DNA from: Betaproteobacteria bacterium
Lineage (GTDB): Bacteria > Pseudomonadota > Gammaproteobacteria > Burkholderiales > Thiobacillaceae
DNA length: 37,904 nt
Reading direction: 5' to 3'
Assembly: GCA_016873905.1 (NCBI GenBank)
Contig: VGVU01000002.1
Location: forward strand, 1-37,904
Numbering within the stretch: the stretch's first letter is position 1; every line of letters starts with the position of its first letter. Positions 1 to 8,511 of the stretch are shown here, in pieces. A program made the translations under genes and the position numbers. The notes under the pieces are model-generated. The model saw nothing but the letters and a program-made list of their open reading frames with translations, made no database searches and was not told the origin of the DNA.

Positions 1-484
1 ATTTTACGCTGTCTGGCGGCTCTCGGTTGGGTGTAAAGTCGTGCGCGAGGGCCGGATCGTCCACGCGCCTCCATTCCCCATCAATCACGCCCGGATCCAT
101 GGCACGGTCACCGCCCATGCCGCTCCCGCTGGCGCGGGACCGCGACGCTGGCGCCGGAAACACGAAGGAGGCCAGTAGCAGCACGCCGCCGATCGCATCG
201 CTGACCGGGCCCGGGATGACAAACAACAGGCCGGCAAAAAAGCGTAAACCCACAGCCGTGAGGGCGTGCCAGGGCGAGGTTCCTGACTGCAATGCACCCA
301 GAATCTGCAAGGCCCAGCCCTTCTGGACATGAAGCATCAGACCCCAGCCCAGCAAAATGGCCAGCGCAAGCCAAACCAGGGTCCAGACGCCGATGGCCTG
401 CCAGACCTGGTAAATTCCAACCGATTCCAGTATAGGGAAGGCGAGGACTATAATCGCGAACCCAAGACCAACATTAAGCCTCAT
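1..484 (-). CDS. fxsA: FxsA family membrane protein (3' end cut by window edge)
   Basis: An open frame runs from an ATG at 484 to the window edge with no stop, giving 161 codons of an incomplete protein. It begins MRLNVGLGFAI and holds hydrophobic stretches at about residues 5-22, 33-52 and 80-108. A Pro-Gly pair in FVIPGPVSDAIGG resembles the conserved LLPGFFTD region of FxsA. The hydrophilic tail contains VIDGEWRR, like the FDGEYQR motif near the FxsA C terminus. FxsA is a small inner-membrane protein named for suppressing F exclusion of phage T7; its normal role is poorly known. The start is supported by AGGGG eight bases upstream and by alignment with the E. coli start MRW. Its ATG overlaps the divergent cutA ATG. 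Confidence 0.85.
   Translation of the reverse strand, partial: MRLNVGLGFAIIVLAFPILESVGIYQVWQAIGVWTLVWLALAILLGWGLMLHVQKGWALQILGALQSGTSPWHALTAVGLRFFAGLLFVIPGPVSDAIGGVLLLASFVFPAPASRSRASGSGMGGDRAMDPGVIDGEWRRVDDPALAHDFTPNREPPDSVK
449..454 (+). promoter_or_regulatory. -10 element upstream of cutA
   Basis: A perfect TATAAT lies 28 bases before the cutA ATG, inside the fxsA coding region. No good -35 hexamer is visible at 16-18 bases upstream, so this is a plausible but incomplete sigma-70 promoter. Because fxsA and cutA start codons overlap, any cutA promoter must sit within fxsA. Confidence 0.4.
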
Positions 485-806
485 GGCCGAACCCCTGTTG
501 ATTGTAATGACCACCCTGCCCGACCGCGAGCAGGCCCGGACGCTGGCCCGACAAGTTGTCGAGGCACGACTGGCGGCCTGTGCGCAAGTAGGTGCTCCAA
601 TGGAGTCGTTCTATCGCTGGCAGGGCGCCGTCGAAGAGGCGCACGAGACCCCGTTGCTGTTCAAGACCGTTCCGGCACGCTATGCGGCCCTGGAGGCTTT
701 CTTGCAACAGAATCACCCTTACGCGCTGCCCGAGATCATGGCCGTGAACGATGTCCATGGCTCGTCAGCATACCTTGACTGGGTCGCCCAAGAAACCCAA
801 TCCTGA
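483..806 (+). CDS. cutA: Divalent-ion tolerance protein CutA
   Basis: This 107-residue protein matches the CutA1 family in length and motifs. These include the N-terminal strand LIVMTTLPDREQA, the helix LARQVVEARLAACAQV, the FYRWQGAVEEAHETPLLFKT core and the NHPYALPEIM motif near the C terminus. CutA forms a very stable PII-like trimer. It has been linked to copper tolerance and, in some bacteria, to thiol-disulfide or cytochrome c biogenesis loci. The start at 483 fits the family's N terminus, although no clear ribosome binding site precedes it. It is first in a tight plus-strand series followed by dsbD, tlpA-like and ttcA, and is probably co-transcribed with dsbD 26 bases downstream. Confidence 0.92.
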   Translation: MAEPLLIVMTTLPDREQARTLARQVVEARLAACAQVGAPMESFYRWQGAVEEAHETPLLFKTVPARYAALEAFLQQNHPYALPEIMAVNDVHGSSAYLDWVAQETQS

Positions 807-832
807 TACACAGCCCCGATCTGGAGTGCCGC

Positions 833-3025
833 ATGCGTCCCCTGACTGTCCTGTTCCATCTTGTTGTCGCTGTCCTGTTTCATTCTGTGGCCTATGCCCA
901 GACGGAGCTGCTTGACCCCGAGAAGGCCTTCCAGATCAGCGCCCAGGTCACGGCCAAGGATCGCGTCGAGGTGCGTCTCAAGATTGAAAAGGGCTATTAC
1001 CTGTATCGCGAGAAGACCCGTGTTTCGGCTCAGGGAGCGACCCTTGGCGCCGTGGATCTACCCAAGGGCAAGGTGAAGCAAGATGAAATTTTCGGCCAGG
1101 TCGAGATCTGGCGCGACGAGGTCCGCTTCGCCCTTCCGGTCAAGGCAACGGCCCCGTACACCTTGAAGATCACTACGCAAGGCTGTGCCGATGCCGGTCT
1201 GTGTTATCCGCCCATGGATACCGAGATTCGCATCGACCCCTCGGCCCCCGTCAAGACCGCGGGCCCGAGCAAGGAAGATTTGCTGGCGCGACTGAAGGCC
1301 CTGGCCGGCGATCTGCCTCCAGGCATCCCGCAAGCCAATGCCCCGCTGTTGCCTGCCGAAGAGGCCTTCAAGCTGGCCATAAGGCGCGATGGCAACACCA
1401 TCACCGCCCAGTTTGGTGTCGCCAAGGACTATTACCTCTACCGGGACAAGGTGCACCTGACCGTCAAGCAACCGCAAGGCACCACCCTGGGCAAGATCAG
1501 CTTCCCCAAGGCCGAAGAAAAGGATGACCCCACCTTTGGCCGCATGGCGATCTACCGCCAGGACTTCACCGCCAGCGCCCAGCTCCAGGGCGGCAAACCC
1601 GGCGGAACCGTGGTTATCGAGGCCTCCTGGCAAGGCTGCAACGAGGCCTCCGGGATCTGCTATCCGCCCCTCGAACAACAATTCACCCTCACGGGCACGG
1701 GCACAACAGGCACCACCGCCAACGCCCCCGCGACCTCGGAGAGCGACTCGATTGCCAGCCTGTTCAAGGGAGGCAGTTTCTGGATGGTCGTGGCCAGTTT
1801 CTTCGGCTTTGGTCTCCTCTTGGCCTTAACCCCGTGCGTCTTCCCCATGATTCCCATCCTGTCCGGAATCATCGTCGGTCACGGAGACAAGGTCACCAAG
1901 ACACACGGCTTCCTGCTCTCTGTGGCTTATGTCCTGGGCATGGCCATAACCTACGCCGTCGCTGGAGTCGCCGCCGGTCTGTCCGGCACCCTCATCTCCA
2001 CCGCCCTGCAAACACCGTGGGCGCTGGGCACCGGCGCGGCCATCTTCGTCCTGCTGTCGCTGTCCATGTTTGGTTTCTATGAACTGCAACTCCCCAGCGC
2101 CTTGCAAAGTCGCATGACCGAGGCCAGCAACCGCCTTCATGGCGGTCACTTCACCAGCGTGTTCGGCATGGGCGCGCTTTCCGCCCTGATCGTCGGCCCC
2201 TGCGTCGCCGCACCGCTGGCCGGCGCCCTGATTTACATCGGCCAGACTGGCGATATCGTTCTGGGCGGCGTATCGCTCTTTGCCATGGCGCTGGGCATGG
2301 GCGTACCCCTGCTGCTGATCGGCCTGTCCGCCGGGGCGTTGCTGCCCAAGGCTGGCGGCTGGATGGATGCCGTCAAACGCTTTTTCGGCGTCCTGCTCCT
2401 CGCCGTCGCCATCTGGCTCATCCAGCCACTGCTACCGGCCTGGGGCAGCATGTTGCTATGGGCCGCCTTGCTGATCCCGTATGGCGTGCACCTCGGCGCG
2501 CTGGACCACACCCCGGTTGGCTGGCCACGCCTGTGGAAATCCTTCGGCGTCATCATCTTGACCGCGGGCATGGCCTTTGTTGTCGGCGTAATGGGTGGCA
2601 GCCGCGATATCCTGCAACCCTTGGCCGTGTTTGCGGGCGGTAGCTCCAGTGCGGCGGCCGGAACCCACCTCCAGTTCACGCGCGTGAAAAGCGTCGCCGA
2701 GCTCGATGCCGCCATCGCCAGGAACACCGGAAAACCGGTCATGCTCGATTTCTACGCGGACTGGTGTGTCTCGTGCAAGGAGATGGAAAACATCACCTTT
2801 GCCGATCCGCGCGTGCAAGCCGCGCTGCAAGGCGTGGTTCTGTTGCAGGCCGATGTCACCGCCAACTCCGAGGATGACAAGGCCCTGCTCAAGCGCTTCG
2901 GTCTGTTCGGCCCGCCCGGTATCCTGTTCTTCGACCGCAATGGCAAACAAAACCCCTTCAAGGTCATCGGCTATGAAAAACCCGAGGCCTTCCTGGAAAG
3001 CCTGAAGAAAGCCCTCGCATCGTGA
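833..3025 (+). CDS. dsbD: Thiol:disulfide interchange protein DsbD with duplicated N-terminal domain
   Basis: DsbD carries electrons from cytoplasmic thioredoxin across the inner membrane to periplasmic partners such as DsbC and CcmG. The 730-residue protein has a signal peptide (about 1-22) and two successive DsbD-alpha type periplasmic domains, at about 25-145 and 170-290. Each domain carries the redox cysteine pair before CYPP (C118/C124 and C269/C276). A multi-pass membrane domain at about 310-600 holds C335 in TPCVFP and C457 in GPCVAAP. A C-terminal thioredoxin domain has W-C645-V-S-C648. E. coli DsbD is about 565 residues, and the excess is the extra N-terminal domain. The stop overlaps the GTG start of the next gene. 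The ccm genes in the same window would need this reducing pathway. Confidence 0.95.
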   Translation: MRPLTVLFHLVVAVLFHSVAYAQTELLDPEKAFQISAQVTAKDRVEVRLKIEKGYYLYREKTRVSAQGATLGAVDLPKGKVKQDEIFGQVEIWRDEVRFALPVKATAPYTLKITTQGCADAGLCYPPMDTEIRIDPSAPVKTAGPSKEDLLARLKALAGDLPPGIPQANAPLLPAEEAFKLAIRRDGNTITAQFGVAKDYYLYRDKVHLTVKQPQGTTLGKISFPKAEEKDDPTFGRMAIYRQDFTASAQLQGGKPGGTVVIEASWQGCNEASGICYPPLEQQFTLTGTGTTGTTANAPATSESDSIASLFKGGSFWMVVASFFGFGLLLALTPCVFPMIPILSGIIVGHGDKVTKTHGFLLSVAYVLGMAITYAVAGVAAGLSGTLISTALQTPWALGTGAAIFVLLSLSMFGFYELQLPSALQSRMTEASNRLHGGHFTSVFGMGALSALIVGPCVAAPLAGALIYIGQTGDIVLGGVSLFAMALGMGVPLLLIGLSAGALLPKAGGWMDAVKRFFGVLLLAVAIWLIQPLLPAWGSMLLWAALLIPYGVHLGALDHTPVGWPRLWKSFGVIILTAGMAFVVGVMGGSRDILQPLAVFAGGSSSAAAGTHLQFTRVKSVAELDAAIARNTGKPVMLDFYADWCVSCKEMENITFADPRVQAALQGVVLLQADVTANSEDDKALLKRFGLFGPPGILFFDRNGKQNPFKVIGYEKPEAFLESLKKALAS

Positions 3026-3558
3026 AAAACCTGTTCTGGATCGGCGCTACCGCCGTCCTCATCGTCCTGATCGGCCTCACCTGGATGGTTGCCAAGACGC
3101 CCGAGTCTCAACGCGGTACAGACACCGGCGCCGGCCCCAACACCCAGGCCTTCTGGGTGGCCACCTTCCCCGACACCCAAGGCCAGCCCCAACCCATGGC
3201 CCAGCATCGCGGCAAGGTTGTTGTCGTCAATTTCTGGGCGCCGTGGTGCCCGCCTTGCCGGGCGGAGATGCCTGGCTTCATGGCGCTGCAAAAGAAATAC
3301 GGCAAGGACGGCGTGCAATTCGTCGGTATTGCTCTCGACACCACCGCGAATGTGCAACGCTTTCTGGCGGCCAAGCCCACCAATTACCCGATCTATCTCG
3401 GTGAAATCGGCGGCAGCGAGCTCTCGCTCGCCCTGGGCAATCATGCCGATGCCCTGCCCTATACCGTCATCATCGACCGCCGTGGCGAGGCGGCCGGAAG
3501 CCAGGTCGGCATGCTCGACGAGGCGCGTCTGGAAGCGATGCTTCGGCCCCTGCTGTGA
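3022..3558 (+). CDS. TlpA/ResA-type periplasmic thioredoxin-like protein
   Basis: This 178-residue protein has an N-terminal membrane anchor or signal (about 4-24) followed by a thioredoxin fold. The active site is WAPW-C76-P-P-C79, and the cis-proline region is DALPYTVIID. Membrane-anchored TlpA/ResA proteins reduce disulfides in the periplasm, for example in apocytochromes or copper-binding proteins, and take electrons from DsbD. The GTG start at 3022 overlaps the dsbD stop (GTGA), a sign of translational coupling, so DsbD is the likely electron donor. The precise client is unknown. It is distinct from the CcmG encoded further along, whose active site is WCVSC. Confidence 0.88.
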   Translation: MKNLFWIGATAVLIVLIGLTWMVAKTPESQRGTDTGAGPNTQAFWVATFPDTQGQPQPMAQHRGKVVVVNFWAPWCPPCRAEMPGFMALQKKYGKDGVQFVGIALDTTANVQRFLAAKPTNYPIYLGEIGGSELSLALGNHADALPYTVIIDRRGEAAGSQVGMLDEARLEAMLRPLL

Positions 3559-4388
3559 ACGACAGCCTCCCCCCCATCGGCAACCTGCGCGTCCAGCCGC
3601 CCAAACCCCTGCTGACCGCAGCGGGACGGGCGATTGGCGACTACGCCATGATCAGGGAGGGGGACCGTGTTCTGCTCGGCTTATCGGGCGGCAAGGACAG
3701 TCTGTCGCTGCTCCACATTCTTTTGCACCTGCGCGACAAGGCGCCGATTCGCTTTGAGATCGCCTGCTGCACCGTCGATCCGCAGTCGCCGGAATACGAT
3801 CCGTCACCGCTCAAAGACTATGTCGCCGCGCTGGGTCTCCCGTATTTCTACGAATCGCAACCCATCGTCGCCAGCGCCGAAACGCAGATGCAGGGCGACT
3901 CGTTCTGTGCCTATTGCTCGCGGATGCGGCGCGGCATCCTCTACCGCGTCGCCCGCGAAAATGGCTACGGCGTGCTGGCCCTCGCCCAGCACCTCGATGA
4001 TCTTGCCGAAACCTTCATGATGTCGGCGTTTTTCGGCGGCAAGCTGCGGACCATGGGCGCCAACTACATCAACGATGCCGGCGATGTGCGCGTCATCCGC
4101 CCGCTGGTGTACGCCCGCGAACGCCAGATGCGCGACTTTGCCACTCGCGCGCCGCTACCCGTCATCTTCGAAAACTGCCCGGCCTGTTTTTCCATGCCCA
4201 TGCAGCGCTACCAGATCAAGCAACTTCTGGCCGATCAGGAACGCCAACACCCGCAACTGTTTGCCAACCTGCTCACCGCCATGCGGCCACTGATGGGCAG
4301 TTCAACGCCCACAGCCAGTGGCGCCCATTCGGGTTCACCCAGCCCGGAAACCGTTCACATCCCGCCTAAGCGGCCAACGCGGCTGTGA
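3555..4388 (+). CDS. ttcA: tRNA 2-thiocytidine(32) synthetase TtcA
   Basis: TtcA thiolates cytidine 32 in some tRNAs, using ATP and an iron-sulfur cluster. The 277-residue protein carries the PP-loop SGGKDS at 44-49, the CxxC pair C118/C121 (CAYC, followed by SRMRRG) and a later NCPAC with C208/C211 that should supply the third cluster cysteine. [12 protein letters not shown] is also typical of the family. It is somewhat shorter than the roughly 310-residue E. coli protein, mainly at the ends. The GTG start at 3555 overlaps the stop of the tlpA-like gene. Its 3' end overlaps the convergent pgm by 23 bases (4366-4388). Confidence 0.93.
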   Translation: MNDSLPPIGNLRVQPPKPLLTAAGRAIGDYAMIREGDRVLLGLSGGKDSLSLLHILLHLRDKAPIRFEIACCTVDPQSPEYDPSPLKDYVAALGLPYFYESQPIVASAETQMQGDSFCAYCSRMRRGILYRVARENGYGVLALAQHLDDLAETFMMSAFFGGKLRTMGANYINDAGDVRVIRPLVYARERQMRDFATRAPLPVIFENCPACFSMPMQRYQIKQLLADQERQHPQLFANLLTAMRPLMGSSTPTASGAHSGSPSPETVHIPPKRPTRL

Positions 4389-6003
4389 CGATCGCTTGCG
4401 CCTCCGCAACCAGCGCATCCAGATGGGCCTTGCCCTTGAAACTCTCGGCGTAGAGCTTGTAGATATCCTCCGTGCCCGACGGGCGCGCGGCAAACCAGCC
4501 GTTTGCCGTGGCCACTTTCAGGCCACCAATCGCGGCACCGTTGCCGGGGGCGTGGGTGAGGCGGGCGGTAATGGCGTCGCCGGCCAGCGTCGTGGCCGCG
4601 ACGCGTTCGGCGGTGAGTTTCTTGAAGGCCGTTTTTTGCTCGGGTGAGGCAGGCGCGTCGATGCGGATGTAATCCGGGGCACCGTATTGCGCCGCCAGGT
4701 TCTGGTAATAGCGACCTGGATCAGCCCCGGTCACCGCAGTGATCTCCGCCGCCAACAGGCCGAGAATGATCCCGTCCTTGTCCGTGGTCCAGACCGTGCC
4801 ATCGCGTTTCAGAAAGCTGGCGCCAGCCGATTCTTCACCGCCAAAACACACGCTGCCGTCGAACAGGCCCGGCGAAAACCATTTGAAGCCGACGGGCACC
4901 TCCAGCACTTTTCGCCCCAGCCCGCCGACCACGCGGTCGATCAGCGCCGACGACACCAGCGTCTTGCCCACCACCGCCTGCGCCGACCACTGCGGGCGGT
5001 GGCTCAGCAGGTAATGAATGGCGACGGCGAGAAAGTGGTTGGGGTTCATCAGGCCCACCGAGGGCGTGACAATACCGTGGCGGTCAACATCGGCGTCATT
5101 GCCCCAGGCGATGTCGAAGCGGTCTTTCAGCCCGACCAGGCTGGCCATCGCGTAAGGACTCGAACAGTCCATGCGGATCTTGCCGTCATGGTCGAGCGTC
5201 ATGAAGGCAAAGGCCGGATCGACCCGGGGATTGACCACTTCGAGTTGCAGACCGTAACGCGCCGCGATGGGCTGCCAATAGGCGACGGCCGCGCCGCCCA
5301 TCGGATCGACGCCAATGCGCACGCCCGCGGCACGGATGGCATCCATGTCAATGACCTCACCCAGCGCCTCGACATAAGGCACGACGAAATCCTCGGCGTG
5401 GGTGCTTGCGGCGGTATAAGCGTGTTCGGCGCTCACCGTGCGCACACCGACATTACCGTCGGCCAGAAGCGCGTTGGCGCGGGCCTCGATCCAGCCGGTG
5501 GCATCCGTATCGGCCGGGCCGCCGTGCGGCGGGTTGTATTTGATGCCGCCGTCCTGCGGCGGGTTATGTGAAGGGGTGATGACGAGACCATCGGCGCGTG
5601 GCCGCGCGGGGTCGGCGTTCCAGGCCAGAATCGCACGCGAGATCACCGGTGTCGGGGTGAAGCCGTCGCCAACCTGAATGCGCGTATCGACAGCGTTGGC
5701 GGCCAGCACCTGCAGCGCGGTTTTTTCGGCGGGCGCGGACAGCGCGTGGGTATCCTTGCCCAGATACAACGGGCCGGTAATGCCTTGCGCGGCGCGGTAT
5801 TCGCACACCGCCTGAACGATGGCCTCGATATGTGCCGCGTTGAAGCTCCGGGCAAAGGCGTTGCCACGATGCCCGCTGGTGCCAAAGGCGACGCGCTGGG
5901 TGGCGATATTGACATCGGGTTGATCGAGGTACGCCGCCAGTAGCGCCGCAATGTCAGTCAGAGATTCAGCGGGCGCGCGTTTCCCGGCGAGGGCATGGGC
6001 CAT
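4366..6003 (-). CDS. pgm: Alpha-D-glucose phosphoglucomutase
   Basis: Pgm interconverts glucose 1-phosphate and glucose 6-phosphate, linking glycogen and envelope sugar synthesis to glycolysis. The 545-residue length is almost the same as E. coli Pgm (546). The phosphoserine loop is [13 protein letters not shown]. The early substrate-binding region reads FGTSGHRG, the metal-binding region [10 protein letters not shown] and the phosphate-binding region RPSGTED near the C terminus. The ATG at 6003 is preceded by GGAG at a spacing of seven. A TAAAAT hexamer at about 6036-6041 could act as a -10 element. It is in the same direction as the ccm operon but about 245 bases beyond ccmI, so probably separately expressed. 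Confidence 0.95.
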   Translation of the reverse strand: MAHALAGKRAPAESLTDIAALLAAYLDQPDVNIATQRVAFGTSGHRGNAFARSFNAAHIEAIVQAVCEYRAAQGITGPLYLGKDTHALSAPAEKTALQVLAANAVDTRIQVGDGFTPTPVISRAILAWNADPARPRADGLVITPSHNPPQDGGIKYNPPHGGPADTDATGWIEARANALLADGNVGVRTVSAEHAYTAASTHAEDFVVPYVEALGEVIDMDAIRAAGVRIGVDPMGGAAVAYWQPIAARYGLQLEVVNPRVDPAFAFMTLDHDGKIRMDCSSPYAMASLVGLKDRFDIAWGNDADVDRHGIVTPSVGLMNPNHFLAVAIHYLLSHRPQWSAQAVVGKTLVSSALIDRVVGGLGRKVLEVPVGFKWFSPGLFDGSVCFGGEESAGASFLKRDGTVWTTDKDGIILGLLAAEITAVTGADPGRYYQNLAAQYGAPDYIRIDAPASPEQKTAFKKLTAERVAATTLAGDAITARLTHAPGNGAAIGGLKVATANGWFAARPSGTEDIYKLYAESFKGKAHLDALVAEAQAIVTAALAA

Positions 6004-6248
6004 GATGTGCTCCAGATTAAATGGACATGGCCATCATTTTACGCCGATCCCAAGACTCTATCGTGAAAAGCGGATCTCCCCGAGCCCAGACTGGGCACGC
6101 CACAAGGCCTCACGCAAGGCCGGCTCGCAAGACCGGTTCGGCCCGTGCCTGCTCCGCTTGAGACGATGCCCAGGCTCGGCGACAAAAACATGCCAGGCCC
6201 TGCATGGCGGGCCCTGTTCGCGTCAGCGACTCAATGACGGATGCGCGC

Positions 6249-7541
6249 TTATGGATGCACGCGATCAATCACCAATTTAACTCCCTTGGCACCCACCTTG
6301 ACCGCAGACAGCGTACCTTCCAAATCACCCTTGACCGGTTTTGGCTGACCGCTCTTGCTGACGGTGGCCACCAGCACCACTTCGGGCACCTTGGAGAGGG
6401 TCATGTCCTGCGTCATCGCCATGCTGTCATCAAGTACAAAGGCCAACGGCAAGGCACTCGCCCGCGCCTTCATCACAGCCAGGAGCGGCCCCTTCTCGCC
6501 AGCACGGGCGGAGAGAAAAACCGTGTCCTCGGGACGCACTTTGTCCTTGAGCGCAGCCGCCAATTCAACGCGACCCTCGATACGGGGGCCGGTTGAGGCC
6601 TTTGCCTTGGGCTTGGCCGGTTCTTTGCCCGGCTGGGTCAGGCCAGCCAGACCCGCTTCAGCCTTGCCGCGCGCATCGCGTTCAGCCTCGGCGATGTTCT
6701 GACCATAGCCCGACCGCTTCTCCTCATCGCTCATTTGCTTGATCAGGCTTTTCCAGTAATAGGCCGCCTGCGCCCAGTTTTCCTTCTGATAGGCATGGAT
6801 GCCTGCCAGCTCCAGGGCCTTGGGTTCAAGAGGATTCAGCTCCAGTGCGTGGCGCAAAAGACGGATAGGTTCACCCTCCAGATTCCGGTCACCGGCCAGC
6901 GCGATGGCCTCGGCGTAATGCGCCCAGACGGACGATTCCTTGGGCATCAATTCCGTGGCCTTCTTCAAGGCCGCCACCGCCGCCGGGAAACGCTCCATCG
7001 CCAGGTTGGCCATACCCCACTTCAACCAGGCCTGAGCATTCTTCGGGTCCGCCTCGGCCGCCTTCTGTAGCTTCTCGAGTTCCGCCTCGATCTGGGCCAT
7101 GTTGGCCGCCATATCTTTACCTGCATGCGGGTCCTGAGAGGCAGGGGCACTGGCCAGGGCCGGCTGAATCAATATCTCAGGCGTACCCCGCCAGACATAA
7201 AGGGCGATGGCCAGAACCGGCAACACACCTGCTACCGTCCAGCCAACCCAGCGCCCGCCACGATCGCTCGATGCCGCTACGGCCGTCTCTTGCAGGGCAT
7301 CCTCGCTCAGGCGGTCTTCCAGCTCCAGCCGGGATTGCTCAAACTGCTCGGCAGACAAGGCCCCGTTGTCCCGTTCGGACTCAAGATCCTTCAGTTGATC
7401 GCGATAGACCGCAATGTTCATGGCACGCCGCTCTGAGCCATGCGACTTCGGGGTGCGCAACAAGGGTGGCAGTACCCACACGAGCGCGACGCCCATCGCC
7501 AACACGGCGACACCGACAAAAATCCAGAGACTCTCGTTCAT
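6249..7541 (-). CDS. ccmI: Cytochrome c maturation protein CcmI (CycH)
   Basis: CcmI is the apocytochrome chaperone of the System I haem lyase complex. The chosen start, MNESLWIFVG, overlaps the ccmH stop by ATGA and gives 430 residues. Two N-terminal membrane helices (about 4-22 and 95-113) flank a cytoplasmic loop rich in charged residues. A periplasmic TPR region follows (about 165-300, with NAQAWLKWGMANL and PKALELAGIHAYQ). A CycH-type C-terminal domain ends VKLVIDRVHP. Many betaproteobacteria keep CcmI separate from CcmH as here, unlike the fused E. coli CcmH. It is the last gene of the ccm operon. Confidence 0.92.
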   Translation of the reverse strand: MNESLWIFVGVAVLAMGVALVWVLPPLLRTPKSHGSERRAMNIAVYRDQLKDLESERDNGALSAEQFEQSRLELEDRLSEDALQETAVAASSDRGGRWVGWTVAGVLPVLAIALYVWRGTPEILIQPALASAPASQDPHAGKDMAANMAQIEAELEKLQKAAEADPKNAQAWLKWGMANLAMERFPAAVAALKKATELMPKESSVWAHYAEAIALAGDRNLEGEPIRLLRHALELNPLEPKALELAGIHAYQKENWAQAAYYWKSLIKQMSDEEKRSGYGQNIAEAERDARGKAEAGLAGLTQPGKEPAKPKAKASTGPRIEGRVELAAALKDKVRPEDTVFLSARAGEKGPLLAVMKARASALPLAFVLDDSMAMTQDMTLSKVPEVVLVATVSKSGQPKPVKGDLEGTLSAVKVGAKGVKLVIDRVHP

Positions 7542-7993
7542 TCCGATTTTCCTTCCAGAATACGCGCCGCTTCGGCCCGTGCTTGAGTATTCGCCACACC
7601 TTCCGGTTGGGCGCGACGACGCTTCAATACCGTCCACCAGACCATCCCGCCCACCAGCAGGAAGAACAGCGGACCCAGCCAGAGCACCAGAGTCAGGGGT
7701 TTGAACGGGGGCTTGTAGAGCACGAAATCACCATAGCGCGCCACCAGATACTCGACCACCTGCTTGTCATCCTTGCCCTGCTTCATCTGATCGCGAATCT
7801 CGCGGCGCAGATCCTCGGCCAGCTCGGCATGTGAGCCGGCCAAACTCTCGTTTTGACAGACCAGGCAACGCAGATCCTCGGCCAGCACATTGAGGCGCCG
7901 CTCAATCTGCGGATCTTCGCCGACCGGTTGCGCCTCGCCCGCGAAGGCCTGGGTGGCCAACAGCGTGGCCATTATCATGAACAACCGCTTCAT
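7538..7993 (-). CDS. ccmH: Cytochrome c maturation protein CcmH (CycL)
   Basis: CcmH is a membrane-anchored thiol oxidoreductase that reduces apocytochrome haem-binding cysteines. The 151-residue protein has a signal peptide ending near AFAG, then the hallmark LR-C43-L-V-C46-QN motif. A three-helix periplasmic domain and a C-terminal membrane helix (about 103-121) follow. The start ATG overlaps the ccmG stop and the stop overlaps the ccmI start, both as ATGA, so the three are probably translationally coupled. Confidence 0.95.
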   Translation of the reverse strand: MKRLFMIMATLLATQAFAGEAQPVGEDPQIERRLNVLAEDLRCLVCQNESLAGSHAELAEDLRREIRDQMKQGKDDKQVVEYLVARYGDFVLYKPPFKPLTLVLWLGPLFFLLVGGMVWWTVLKRRRAQPEGVANTQARAEAARILEGKSE

Positions 7994-8511
7994 CGCGCCA
8001 ACTCCTTCAACATCGGTTCGAGTTTTTCCTTCCAGACTTCTTCGGTAATCGGCCCGGTCTGCTTGAAGCGAATGATCCCCCCTTTGTCGACAACGAAGGT
8101 CTCCGGCGTGCCGGTCACGCCATAGTCAATGCCGACGCGGCCATCCAGATCCTCTACGGTGCTCAGGTAAGGGCTGCCCAAGCGAGCCAAAAGCGCCGCC
8201 GCCTCGCGATCCTTGTCTTTCCAGTTGAGTCCGACCAGTTTGACGCCCTGCGCCTGAAGCTGCATCAGCACACCATGTTCCTGACGGCAGGACACGCACC
8301 ACGGCGCCCAGACATTGAGCATCCAGACCTGACCACGCATCTCTTCCGGGCCAAAGGTCTTGGCCGGGTTACCCACTTCCGGCAGGCGGAATGCCGGTGC
8401 GGGCTTACCGATGAATGGCGATGGCACCTCGCGCGGATTCTTGGTCAGGCCAATGGCAAAAAAGACCGCCAGGACCAGAAAAACAATCAGGGGAATGAGA
8501 CGCTTGTTCAT
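7990..8511 (-). CDS. ccmG: Cytochrome c biogenesis thioredoxin CcmG (DsbE)
   Basis: CcmG reduces apocytochrome c or CcmH with electrons from DsbD. It has 173 residues, an N-terminal membrane anchor (about 5-22) and a thioredoxin domain with W-C72-V-S-C75. The GVTGTPETFVVD segment contains the cis-proline and acidic surroundings typical of CcmG/DsbE. The ATG overlaps the ccmF stop and the stop overlaps the ccmH start. The likely electron donor, DsbD, is encoded at 833-3025 of this window. Confidence 0.95.
   Translation of the reverse strand: MNKRLIPLIVFLVLAVFFAIGLTKNPREVPSPFIGKPAPAFRLPEVGNPAKTFGPEEMRGQVWMLNVWAPWCVSCRQEHGVLMQLQAQGVKLVGLNWKDKDREAAALLARLGSPYLSTVEDLDGRVGIDYGVTGTPETFVVDKGGIIRFKQTGPITEEVWKEKLEPMLKELAR

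Noticed and set aside
6004-6248. Small gene or terminator between ccmI and pgm
   Set aside because: Only a weak GGCCC/GGGCC stem without a T tract and no frame with ribosome binding site or coding signs were seen.
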